Positions 1 through 5,944 of a stretch of 13,311 nt of DNA are shown here, in pieces. Source of the DNA: Candidatus Omnitrophota bacterium (GTDB lineage Bacteria > Omnitrophota > Gorgyraeia > Duberdicusellales > Duberdicusellaceae). Location: NCBI GenBank assembly GCA_015486615.1, contig WFRI01000092.1, positions 1 through 13,311 of the forward strand. The letters run 5' to 3'. Position 1 is the stretch's first letter. The number at the start of each line of letters is the position of its first letter. The position numbers were made by a program, and so were the translations under genes. The notes under the pieces were generated by a model that saw only the letters and a program-made list of their open reading frames with translations, made no database searches and had not been told where the DNA came from.

Positions 1-10
1 TAGCAGTACT

Positions 11-1360
11 ATGGCTGGAAAATTTAAGGTGATTTTTGTTTTTCTATTGGGTTTTTTTTTAAAGAGCCCGGCCTGCTTTGCGGATTTTCATCAATACCTT
101 GCTGAGAACTGCCGGCAGACCGGAAGTTTTAAAGAAAGACACTCGCCTTTTAAGTACTGGGTTTGTTTAGATAAAGATAACAAACCTCAGCAGGCCTGCG
201 GCTTAACCGGAGATATCTGTCCGCAGGTAAAAGGGTATTCCGGAATAATCAATATTTTTTTCTGCCTTAATTCTCAGGGGAAAATAATTTATATGGAAGT
301 AGTAAGCCATAGGGAAACTTTAGAATATGCCGCCGGGATTACCTCGTTTGGTTTTAAAAAACAGTTTATAGGCAAGAGTCCTCTGGATGAAAACTTTCGG
401 TTAGGCAGAGCCATAAGCGGGATTACAGGAGCGACAATATCTTCGGCGGCTGTGGTGAAGGCTTTACGCCGGGCCGGCAGAAAAATTTACTCTCAGGCAT
501 TTCTGCAGAGCGGGCCGGTTTCTGCAAACGCTGAGTCTGCAAGCTCCTATCTTAAATCCGGGATTATACGTTCGCGGCCGCAAAAGACCGCTTCCTTCGC
601 TTCGCGCAGGGCCTTCAAAATGCAGTATTCCGCCCGGCTGGGCTTTATTTGTTTGTATTCTATTTTGGCAATTATAGTTATGGTAAACAGAAATCCTGCC
701 TGGCGGTGGTTTTTCGTTTTTTTCTCGGTGATTTTTCTAGGCTTTGTAAAACAGATGTTTTTGTCTATTTATAACTTAGAAAATATTCGGCAGATGTTGA
801 ACAGCGGGGTGTATATATCCTTCTGTCTGGGCTTTTTGATAATTGTGCTTATTGCCACTTTAATTTTCGGCAGGGTTTACTGCGGATTTATCTGTCCTTT
901 CGGCGCTTTGCAGGATATATTCTCTCTGCTGCCTTTTAAAAAGAAAATTGTCCCTTACCGAATAAACCGCAGGCTTGTGCTGTTGAAATATATCATCCTT
1001 GGGATTGTTTTATCTTTATTAGGATTTGGCTGTAAAGAAGGATTGAAATTAGAAGTCTTTACTCCTGTATTTAAACTTATGTTTAAAAATCCGGGATTTT
1101 GGATAGGCGTAGTTTTTTTAATAGCATCCGCGTTTATTCCGCGGTTTTACTGCCGGTATTTTTGTTTAGTAGGCGCAGTTTTGGGAATTGCGGCAAAATT
1201 TTCCTTTTTAAAATACAAAATCCCTTGTAAAAACAAACATTGCAGAATATGCCAGGGTATATGTTTAACCGGGGTTGTTGACGAAAATAAAAATATAATA
1301 GATAATGAATGTGTCAGATGCAACCTTTGCCAAAAATGCAGTTTAGAAAAACGAAGATAA
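11..1360 (+). CDS. Membrane FMN-binding / 4Fe-4S polyferredoxin (NosR/NapH-like)
   Basis: Predicted membrane electron-transfer protein of 449 aa. Residues 1-24 form a signal peptide. Residues about 72-160 resemble the FMN-binding domain of RnfG/NqrC/NosR, with ITGATISS at 138-145, where Thr142 would be the flavin-bearing residue. Five hydrophobic segments follow (about 210-225, 231-246, 267-287, 324-340, 362-377). Between them lie the NapH/NosR-type motifs YCGFICPFG (C291, C295) and FYCRYFC (C381, C385). The tail has ferredoxin-like cysteines C406, C411, C414, C418 and C434, C437, C440, C443. By analogy with NosR/NapH, the flavin domain is outside and the clusters are in the cytoplasm; the partner is unknown. 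The Asp of the usual flavinylation motif (Dxx[S/T]GAT) is Ser136 here. The start is chosen for the signal peptide. The frame is open upstream to the window edge and no ribosome site is visible in 10 nt. It overlaps the radical SAM gene, suggesting a joint function. Confidence 0.82.
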   Translation: MAGKFKVIFVFLLGFFLKSPACFADFHQYLAENCRQTGSFKERHSPFKYWVCLDKDNKPQQACGLTGDICPQVKGYSGIINIFFCLNSQGKIIYMEVVSHRETLEYAAGITSFGFKKQFIGKSPLDENFRLGRAISGITGATISSAAVVKALRRAGRKIYSQAFLQSGPVSANAESASSYLKSGIIRSRPQKTASFASRRAFKMQYSARLGFICLYSILAIIVMVNRNPAWRWFFVFFSVIFLGFVKQMFLSIYNLENIRQMLNSGVYISFCLGFLIIVLIATLIFGRVYCGFICPFGALQDIFSLLPFKKKIVPYRINRRLVLLKYIILGIVLSLLGFGCKEGLKLEVFTPVFKLMFKNPGFWIGVVFLIASAFIPRFYCRYFCLVGAVLGIAAKFSFLKYKIPCKNKHCRICQGICLTGVVDENKNIIDNECVRCNLCQKCSLEKRR

Positions 1361-2484
1361 TCTTTATTATTGTTTTAACATTGGGGTTTTTTACGCTTGG
1401 CCTATTAGCAGAGGACAAATATCCTGCTATGTGGCAGGAGAAAGTTTTTGACGGGGCGGTCAGGTGCAATCTTTGTCCTTACCGCTGTATTTTAAGAGAA
1501 GGCCAAGTGGGCCAGTGCGGAGTTAGAAAAAATATTGGCGGAAAACTTTACTCTTTAAACTACGGCAAGATTGTTGCTTTTAACATTGACCCTGTAGAGA
1601 AAAAACCGGTATTTCACTTTCTGCCGGGCAGTTTTGCTTTATCTTTGGCAACTGCCGGCTGTAACCTGCATTGCAAGTTCTGCCAGAATTGGGAAATATC
1701 CCAGAGGACTGCACAGGAGGTGCCTTTCCGGAAACTTACGCCGGAACAGATAGTTGATTTTGCCAAGAAAAACGGCTGTGATTCCATTGCTTACACTTAT
1801 TCCGAACCGGTAGTTTTTTACGAACTTATGTATAATACAGCCAAACTTGCCCATAAAAAAGGTCTGCGTAATATAATGGTTACAGCCGGATTTATTAACC
1901 CCCAGCCGCTGAAAGAACTTTTAAAATATATGGATGCGGTAAAGGTGGATTTGAAAGGCTTTTCCAAAGACTTTTACAAAAATGTTGTTTTTGGGGACAG
2001 GGATGTTATATTAAATAACTTAAAAATTATAAAGCAGTCCGGAGTATGGCTGGAAATAGTGAACTTGGTGATTCCTACTTTGAACGATAACCTTGACGAG
2101 ATAAAAAAGATGTGTGAATGGATAAGAGATAATTTAGGTGAGGATGTCCCTTTGCATTTTTCTCGTTTTTATCCTATGTATAAACTGAAAAACCTTCCGC
2201 CGACACCGGTTGAAACTCTGGAAAAGGCCAGGAATATTGCTTTGGCAGTTGGGCTGAAGTATGTATATATCGGCAATGTGCCGGGCAATCCTGGTGAAAA
2301 TACTTATTGCCCAAAGTGCGGAAGGGTTTTGATAAGAAGACAGGGGTATAAGGTTGTTGAAAACAATATAGTAAATGGGCGGTGTAAATTCTGCGGGGAG
2401 AAGATTCCCGGAGTGTTTGCTCCGTTAGAAAGAGACAGCGGAAGAGATTATTCTCTAACGGGGTTCGCTGCTAAAAAACATTAA
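1336..2484 (+). CDS. amrS: AmmeMemoRadiSam-system radical SAM enzyme, with N-terminal signal/anchor
   Basis: Radical SAM protein of the AmrS family, which occurs with MEMO and AMMECR1 proteins; its reaction is not firmly known to me. Numbered from the ATG at 1336 (382 aa): the N-terminal Cys box is C44, C47, C51, C61 (RCNLCPYRC, then GQCGVRKN). The radical SAM cluster motif CNLHCKFC uses C109, C113 and C116. A C-terminal zinc-ribbon-like set is C325, C328, C350, C353. Residues 8-25 form a hydrophobic segment after a basic start, like a signal peptide or anchor. That is unusual for a radical SAM enzyme. An upstream in-frame ATG at 1309 would add nine residues; 1336 gives a cleaner signal sequence. 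Neither has a clear ribosome site. It overlaps the polyferredoxin gene by 25 nt, so translation is probably coupled. The MEMO and AMMECR1 partners are not in this window. Confidence 0.85.
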   Translation: MQFRKTKIIFIIVLTLGFFTLGLLAEDKYPAMWQEKVFDGAVRCNLCPYRCILREGQVGQCGVRKNIGGKLYSLNYGKIVAFNIDPVEKKPVFHFLPGSFALSLATAGCNLHCKFCQNWEISQRTAQEVPFRKLTPEQIVDFAKKNGCDSIAYTYSEPVVFYELMYNTAKLAHKKGLRNIMVTAGFINPQPLKELLKYMDAVKVDLKGFSKDFYKNVVFGDRDVILNNLKIIKQSGVWLEIVNLVIPTLNDNLDEIKKMCEWIRDNLGEDVPLHFSRFYPMYKLKNLPPTPVETLEKARNIALAVGLKYVYIGNVPGNPGENTYCPKCGRVLIRRQGYKVVENNIVNGRCKFCGEKIPGVFAPLERDSGRDYSLTGFAAKKH

Positions 2485-2490
2485 CTGTTA

Positions 2491-2632
2491 CTAAAAAGCA
2501 CTGGCTAATAAATGTCGAATGTCGTAAGTGGAAGTAGGAAGTGAGAGGTGGAAAGTGGGAAGTGTAGTTCTTACGACATTGGACATTCGACATACGACTT
2601 TCGACTTTGGGCGTTGGACATTCTACTTTGGA
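2491..2632. repeat. Degenerate heptamer array, locus 1, abutting tRNA-Ser
   Basis: After a leader resembling the other two loci (CTAAAAAGCACTGGC at 2491-2505), eight 7-nt units run from 2511 to 2566 (AATGTCG, AATGTCG, TAAGTGG, AAGTAGG and variants). Nine units in the opposite orientation then run in phase from 2570 to 2632 (CTTACGA, CATTGGA, CATTCGA, CATACGA, CTTTCGA, CTTTGGG, CGTTGGA, CATTCTA, CTTTGGA). The halves form an inverted repeat with an 11-bp perfect stem (2518-2528 with 2570-2580). The last unit shares its final GGA with the first three bases of tRNA-Ser. Confidence 0.8.
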
Positions 2633-2717
2633 GGGGTGGCTGAGTCTGGTTTAAGGCGCCGGTCTCGAAAATCGGTTCCTGCTTTGCGGGACGTGGGTTC
2701 GAATCCCACCTCCTCCG
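2630..2717 (+). tRNA. tRNA-Ser (anticodon CGA)
   Basis: Type II tRNA of 88 nt that reads UCG codons. The acceptor GGAGGGG (2630-2636) pairs with CTCCTCC (2710-2716) with one G-U pair, and the discriminator is G2717. The anticodon stem CCGGT/ATCGG encloses the loop CTCGAAA. A long variable arm (TTCCTGCTTTGCGGGACG) fits serine, and the T arm is GTGGG-TTCGAAT-CCCAC. The 3' CCA is not encoded. The 5' end is fused to a repeat array and a strong hairpin starts six bases after the 3' end. No promoter is evident outside the array, so the gene is either read through from upstream or transcribed from within the repeat. Confidence 0.95.
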
Positions 2718-2722
2718 TATAT

Positions 2723-2772
2723 TTCCACCTCGGGGGTGGAACTTTTTTACCACCCCCGAGGTGGAACTTTTT
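2723..2772 (+). terminator. Strong double-hairpin terminator after tRNA-Ser
   Basis: A 17-bp perfect inverted repeat, TTCCACCTCGGGGGTGG at 2723-2739 and its exact complement at 2750-2766, has a 10-nt T-rich loop and is followed by CTTTTT. Each arm also contains its own CCACC/GGTGG stem, and GGTGGAACTTTTT occurs twice, so the sequence could fold as two small hairpins, each followed by a T tract, or as one long one. It separates tRNA-Ser from the eno promoter 14 bases on and may terminate from either direction. Confidence 0.8.
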
Positions 2773-2785
2773 GCCCACAAAACAG

Positions 2786-2813
2786 TTGACTTATATAAAA
2801 CTTTCTTTATAAT
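2786..2813 (+). promoter_or_regulatory. Sigma70-type promoter for eno
   Basis: TTGACT (2786-2791), a 16-nt spacer and a perfect TATAAT (2808-2813). Transcription would start near 2820, giving a leader of about 60 nt. It lies directly downstream of the terminator hairpin. Confidence 0.75.
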
Positions 2814-2867
2814 AAACAGCGCTGGGATAAAAGTAAAGATGTTCTACGAGAATCGGAAGGTTATATG

Positions 2868-2875
2868 AAGGAGGT
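2868..2875 (+). promoter_or_regulatory. Strong ribosome binding site of eno
   Basis: AAGGAGGT ends five bases before the eno ATG. It is the best Shine-Dalgarno match in the window and fixes the enolase start; most other genes here have weak or absent sites. Confidence 0.85.
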
Positions 2876-2880
2876 AGGAA

Positions 2881-4149
2881 ATGGCTGAAATAAAAAAGGT
2901 TCATGCGCGGCAGATACTGGATTCCCGGGGAAATCCTACAGTAGAGGTGGATGTCATTTTAACTAATGGTATTTTAGGCCGGGCTGCTGTGCCTTCAGGA
3001 GCTTCTACCGGCGAGCATGAAGCCATAGAATTAAGAGACGGCGGCAAGCCTTATTTGGGTAAAGGCGTATTAAAGGCTGTAAATAATGTCAACACTATTA
3101 TTTTCAAAAAGGTGAAAGGGCTGGATCCTGATTATAAAAAGATTGACAGACTTCTTATAGATTTAGACGGGACATCCAATAAGGGGAGGCTGGGTGCAAA
3201 TGCTATATTGGGAGTTTCTCTGGCAGCCGCAAAAGCAAAAGCCTTAGAAAAAAGAATGCCTTTATATAGATATTTGGGCGGCAGTAAAGCTAAAATTCTG
3301 CCCTTGCCGTTTATGAATATATTAAACGGTGGACTGCATGCAGATAATAATTTAGATATCCAGGAATTTATGATTGTCCCTTTAGGTTTTGATAAGTTTT
3401 CCCGGGCCTTGCAGGCCGCGTCAGAAGTGTTTCATACATTGAAGGGAATACTCAAGGCCGATAAACATTCTACCAGTGTTGGCGATGAAGGCGGTTTTGC
3501 TCCTAACTTGCGAGATAATGAAGAAGCATTAAAATTGATTGTTGAAAGTATAAAAAAAGCCGGATATAAGCCGGGTAAAGATATAAGCCTGGCTTTGGAT
3601 CCTGCGGCCAGTTCTTTTTTTAAGGACGGCAAATATATTTTCCAGGGCAGGGAAGTTTCCTCAGATTATATGATTGATTTCTACAGCCGTATTGTCAGAA
3701 AATACCCTATAGTTTCTATTGAAGACGGCTTGGCAGAGGATGATTGGCAGGGATGGAAGAAATTTACCAAAATTTTAGGCAGAAAAATCCAGATTGTCGG
3801 CGATGATATTTTTGTCACCAATACTAAAATATTTAAAAAAGGCATAGAACAAAAAATAGCCAATGCTATATTGATTAAAGTTAATCAAATAGGAACTTTG
3901 TCAGAAACATTTGAGGCTATAAAAATGGCTTTTGCCAATAGTTATGCGGCAACGATATCGCACCGCTCAGGCGAAACTGAGGATATTACTATAGCCCATC
4001 TTGCTGTTGCCAGCGGCTGCGGCCAGATTAAAACCGGTTCTATTTCCCGCACGGACAGGATTGCTAAATATAACGAACTTTTGCGTATAGAAGAAGAGTT
4101 AGGCAAAAAGGCTGTTTATGGCAGTAAAATTTTTAAATATAGGCCATAA
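2881..4149 (+). CDS. eno: Enolase (phosphopyruvate hydratase)
   Basis: Converts 2-phosphoglycerate to phosphoenolpyruvate in glycolysis and gluconeogenesis, in the cytoplasm. The 422-aa length is close to the usual 430 or so. Visible are the N-terminal ARQILDSRGNPT, the mobile substrate loop VPSGASTGEHE (38-48), GLHADN (151-156) and VGDEGGFAP (200-208, with acid/base Glu203). The metal ligands are D240, E281 and D308; the catalytic base is K333 in LIKVNQIGTLSET; the substrate loop SHRSGETED (360-368) and K384 are also present. Every catalytic residue I can check is there, so the enzyme should be active. The start is fixed by the strong ribosome site. A dedicated promoter and preceding terminator make it the first gene of a transcript with the overlapping FtsB-like gene. 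Confidence 0.98.
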   Translation: MAEIKKVHARQILDSRGNPTVEVDVILTNGILGRAAVPSGASTGEHEAIELRDGGKPYLGKGVLKAVNNVNTIIFKKVKGLDPDYKKIDRLLIDLDGTSNKGRLGANAILGVSLAAAKAKALEKRMPLYRYLGGSKAKILPLPFMNILNGGLHADNNLDIQEFMIVPLGFDKFSRALQAASEVFHTLKGILKADKHSTSVGDEGGFAPNLRDNEEALKLIVESIKKAGYKPGKDISLALDPAASSFFKDGKYIFQGREVSSDYMIDFYSRIVRKYPIVSIEDGLAEDDWQGWKKFTKILGRKIQIVGDDIFVTNTKIFKKGIEQKIANAILIKVNQIGTLSETFEAIKMAFANSYAATISHRSGETEDITIAHLAVASGCGQIKTGSISRTDRIAKYNELLRIEEELGKKAVYGSKIFKYRP

Positions 4150-4438
4150 TGTAAGCCTTGCCGGTTTTCTTAGAGTATTTTTGATTGTTGCTTTGTGTTT
4201 GATAGTGTTATTTTTTTTGTTTTTGCCGGATTATACTAAACTTAAAAAGTTAAAAGATGAGCAAAAATCTATTAGAGCGCAGATTGAGGATTTGGAGAGG
4301 AATATTGCTAAACTAAAACGGGGAAATGACCGTTTAAGCAAAGACAGCGCTTATTCGGAAGAAATATTGAGAGATAAATTAGGCCTTTTTCGTAAAGGTG
4401 ATATAGTAATTAAGGTTGAAAATTCGGCTGGGCAATAA
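4118..4438 (+). CDS. FtsB/DivIC-like septum formation initiator
   Basis: Small bitopic division protein of 106 aa. It has one membrane segment (about 17-37), a charged heptad-rich coiled coil (about 41-75) and the C-terminal family signature EEILRDKLGLFRKGDIVIKV (81-100), which matches the FtsB/DivIC pattern of an R-x-KLGL turn followed by a short strand. Family members form a trimer with FtsL and FtsQ/DivIB that activates septal peptidoglycan synthesis. The ATG lies 32 nt inside eno in another frame. It is the only ATG before the membrane segment, so the overlap is probably real and translation coupled to enolase. An ftsB gene directly after eno is a common bacterial arrangement, which supports the call. 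The name FtsB versus DivIC cannot be decided here. Confidence 0.85.
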   Translation: MAVKFLNIGHNVSLAGFLRVFLIVALCLIVLFFLFLPDYTKLKKLKDEQKSIRAQIEDLERNIAKLKRGNDRLSKDSAYSEEILRDKLGLFRKGDIVIKVENSAGQ

Positions 4439-4459
4439 AATTTTTCTCCACGAGCCAGA

Positions 4460-4496
4460 GCCGTGATGAAATCCTGAAAGGATTTCACTTTACGGC
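4460..4496 (+). other. Two-tier stem-loop between ftsB-like gene and tRNA-fMet
   Basis: GCCGT (4460-4464) pairs with ACGGC (4492-4496) and encloses an 8-bp perfect stem TGAAATCC/GGATTTCA (4467-4474 with 4480-4487) with loop TGAAA. No T tract follows, so it is not a standard intrinsic terminator. It could be a weak terminator, a processing site or a dispersed repeat. The rest of 4439-4539 holds nothing I recognise beyond a repeated GGGAAG. Confidence 0.5.
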
Positions 4497-4539
4497 AGGT
4501 TGGGAAGCGGGAAGTTTTTCTTAAAAGAGGCAAGTTATT

Positions 4540-4616
4540 CGCGGGGTGGAGCAGCCAGGTAGCTCGTCAGGCTCATAACCTGAAGGCCGGCGGTTCAAAT
4601 CCGCCCCCCGCAACCA
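4540..4616 (+). tRNA. Initiator tRNA-fMet (anticodon CAU)
   Basis: 77 nt with the 3' CCA encoded, nearly the same as the E. coli initiator. It keeps the initiator-specific unpaired C1xA72 (5' CGCGGGG, 3' CCCCGCA), the D stem GAGC/GCTC with A11-U24, and the anticodon loop CTCATAA. The anticodon stem is TCAGG/CCTGA, so the three consecutive G-C pairs typical of initiators are reduced to two, with A29-U41 in the first. No strong promoter is seen; TTGGGA (4500-4505) and TTAAAA (4521-4526) are a weak possibility. A heptamer array starts about 25-50 nt downstream. Confidence 0.96.
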
Positions 4617-4639
4617 ATTTGTTGAGAGGATTCCTGCCG

Positions 4640-4770
4640 CTAAAAAAGTACTGGCGTGCTGTAAATGCCCAAGGTCGAAAGTCGTAGGTCGGAGATTACA
4701 TTTTGGACTTTGGACATTGGACGTTCGACATCCGATGTTGGACCTGCAACATTAGGCATTCGACTTATTC
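4640..4770. repeat. Degenerate heptamer array, locus 2
   Basis: The leader CTAAAAAAGTACTGGC (4640-4655) and GTGCTGTA resemble the locus 3 leader. Forward units run from 4664 to 4698 (AATGCCC, AAGGTCG, AAAGTCG, TAGGTCG, GAGATTA). After two bases, ten reverse units run in strict 7-nt phase from 4701 to 4770 (TTTTGGA, CTTTGGA, CATTGGA, CGTTCGA, CATCCGA, TGTTGGA, CCTGCAA, CATTAGG, CATTCGA, CTTATTC). No matching right-hand terminal repeat is seen, so this copy may be decayed or truncated. Confidence 0.75.
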
Positions 4771-4839
4771 AAAAAGTCAATGCTTTTAATCAGTGTGTTC
4801 TATAAAAATTATATTCTTCAATTGTATCAGGAGGGAGTT

Positions 4840-5793
4840 ATGGACAGGATTAAAAGATTCGTAGTTATTGCAGGATTTGGAATTGCCGCAATGGTATTTG
4901 CAGGTAATGTTTTCCCTTCCGGTAAAAACAATGGTTTCGGAAAGGAGAAAGAGTTAAAGATAGTTCCTCCATTAGAGGCTTCCAGACGCGGTATAGAGTA
5001 TATTAATAAATATCTACTGCGGCCGGGAGATTCTGCTGTCTTGGCAGGAGTGAATGAATCCCACGGTGTTTACAGCCTGCATATTAAAATTAACGGCAGA
5101 GATCGTTATCCTTATATGACAAAAGACGGAAGACTTTTGTTCCTCAGTGCCAGGGATATAACTGTCAAGCCGAGGATGCGTAAGCCGGTTGCTCAAAATA
5201 TCCCTAAAAGTGACCGGCCGGATGTTAAATTGTTTGTAATGAGTTACTGCCCTTTCGGCCTGCAGGCTCAGAGGGCGTTTTTGCCGGTGTATAATTTGTT
5301 AAAGGGCAAAGCAGATATGAAAGTATGTTTTGTAGATTACGCAATGCACGGTAAAAAAGAAATTGATGAGAATTTGAGGCAGTATTGTATTCAGAAAGTT
5401 CAGAAAGGAAAGTATTACGATTATTTAAATTGTTTTGTCAGGGAAGGAGATTTTAATAAATGCCTTATTCAGGCAAGGGTAAACAAGATTAAGATTGATA
5501 GATGTATCGCTGAGACCGACAAACAATATAATATTACCAAAGATTACAACAATAAAGATACCTGGCAGGGAGGGAGGTTTCCTAAGTTTTCAGTGCAGGC
5601 TGGCCTTAACAAAAAATATAATGTCCGGGGTTCGCCGACTATAGTAATAAATGACAGGGTTGTTAGTATCTTCCCGCGTTCTCCGGAGAAATATAAAGAA
5701 ACTGTCTGTAAGGCATTTAAATCGCCGCCGAAAGAATGTTCTGAGAATTTATCTTCAAAACCTTCGCCTGCTGGTTTCCCGCACAGCAGATAA
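4840..5793 (+). CDS. Exported DsbA-like thioredoxin-fold protein (CPFG motif)
   Basis: Predicted periplasmic or membrane-tethered redox protein of 317 aa. Residues 1-21 form a signal sequence. Residues about 41-109 form a small domain resembling those found ahead of thiol oxidoreductase domains. From about 128 there is a thioredoxin-like fold: FVMSYCPFG (132-140) sits where CxxC is usual, but the second Cys is Gly140. The typical cis-proline loop RGSPT (263-267) is present. Other cysteines (163, 183, 198, 208, 222, 290, 300) could form structural disulfides or replace the resolving Cys. The ATG at 4840 is preferred because AGGAGG (4829-4834) stands at the right distance and the signal sequence follows; an in-frame ATG at 4780 would hide that signal. 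I recognise the family (single-Cys SYCPxG proteins related to DsbA/GILT) but not its substrate. The gene stands alone between two repeat-rich gaps. Confidence 0.75.
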   Translation: MDRIKRFVVIAGFGIAAMVFAGNVFPSGKNNGFGKEKELKIVPPLEASRRGIEYINKYLLRPGDSAVLAGVNESHGVYSLHIKINGRDRYPYMTKDGRLLFLSARDITVKPRMRKPVAQNIPKSDRPDVKLFVMSYCPFGLQAQRAFLPVYNLLKGKADMKVCFVDYAMHGKKEIDENLRQYCIQKVQKGKYYDYLNCFVREGDFNKCLIQARVNKIKIDRCIAETDKQYNITKDYNNKDTWQGGRFPKFSVQAGLNKKYNVRGSPTIVINDRVVSIFPRSPEKYKETVCKAFKSPPKECSENLSSKPSPAGFPHSR

Positions 5794-5803
5794 AACCAGC
5801 AGG
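5767..5803 (+). terminator. Hairpin at the 3' end of the DsbA-like gene
   Basis: CCTGCTGGTTT (5767-5777) and its exact complement AAACCAGCAGG (5793-5803) form an 11-bp stem with a 15-nt loop spanning the stop codon. The nearest T run is TTTT at 5817-5820, so termination is plausible but not of standard form. Confidence 0.5.
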
Positions 5804-5850
5804 GCAGTATTTACCCTTTTAGTGATTAACCAGGAATAGAGGCCTGCAGT

Positions 5851-5931
5851 TTTTTATGACGGCTCCGCTGGAAAATCAACCCTTTGACTTTGCTCAGGGT
5901 TGATGGGGAGCATAGTCGAGCCGTCAAAAAT
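5851..5931. repeat. Nested inverted repeat (stem within stem)
   Basis: The outer stem TGACGGCTC (5857-5865) pairs with GAGCCGTCA (5918-5926), extended by flanking T and A runs. The inner stem ATCAACCCT (5875-5883) pairs with AGGGTTGAT (5896-5904). On the minus strand the inner part reads CCCTGAGCAAAGTCAAAGGG, close to the CCCTGAGC-nn-AGTCGAAGGG palindrome that I recall as dispersed in many bacterial genomes. It probably is a REP-like palindromic repeat; the flanking T and A runs could also make it a bidirectional terminator. Confidence 0.6.
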
Positions 5932-5944
5932 CAAAATGACTGCT

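Noticed and set aside
2511..2632. Possible CRISPR array at the heptamer loci
   Set aside because: Units are 7 nt, degenerate and without spacers; the halves are inverted and no cas gene is nearby.
2630..2717. tRNA-Ser as an integration (att) site of a genomic island
   Set aside because: No integrase, no duplicated tRNA 3' end and no phage-like genes are found; the repeat touches the 5' end, not the usual 3' end.
2528..2812. 94-codon + strand reading frame across the gap before eno
   Set aside because: It runs through the heptamer array, tRNA-Ser and the terminator hairpin; the product is low-complexity and has no ribosome site.
4797..4818. TATAAA/TATATT boxes as a promoter for the DsbA-like gene
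   Set aside because: No acceptable -35 element at the right distance; the region is simply A/T-rich.
4780..4839. Upstream ATG start for the DsbA-like gene
   Set aside because: It has no ribosome site and would bury the signal peptide; the ATG at 4840 has AGGAGG at good spacing.
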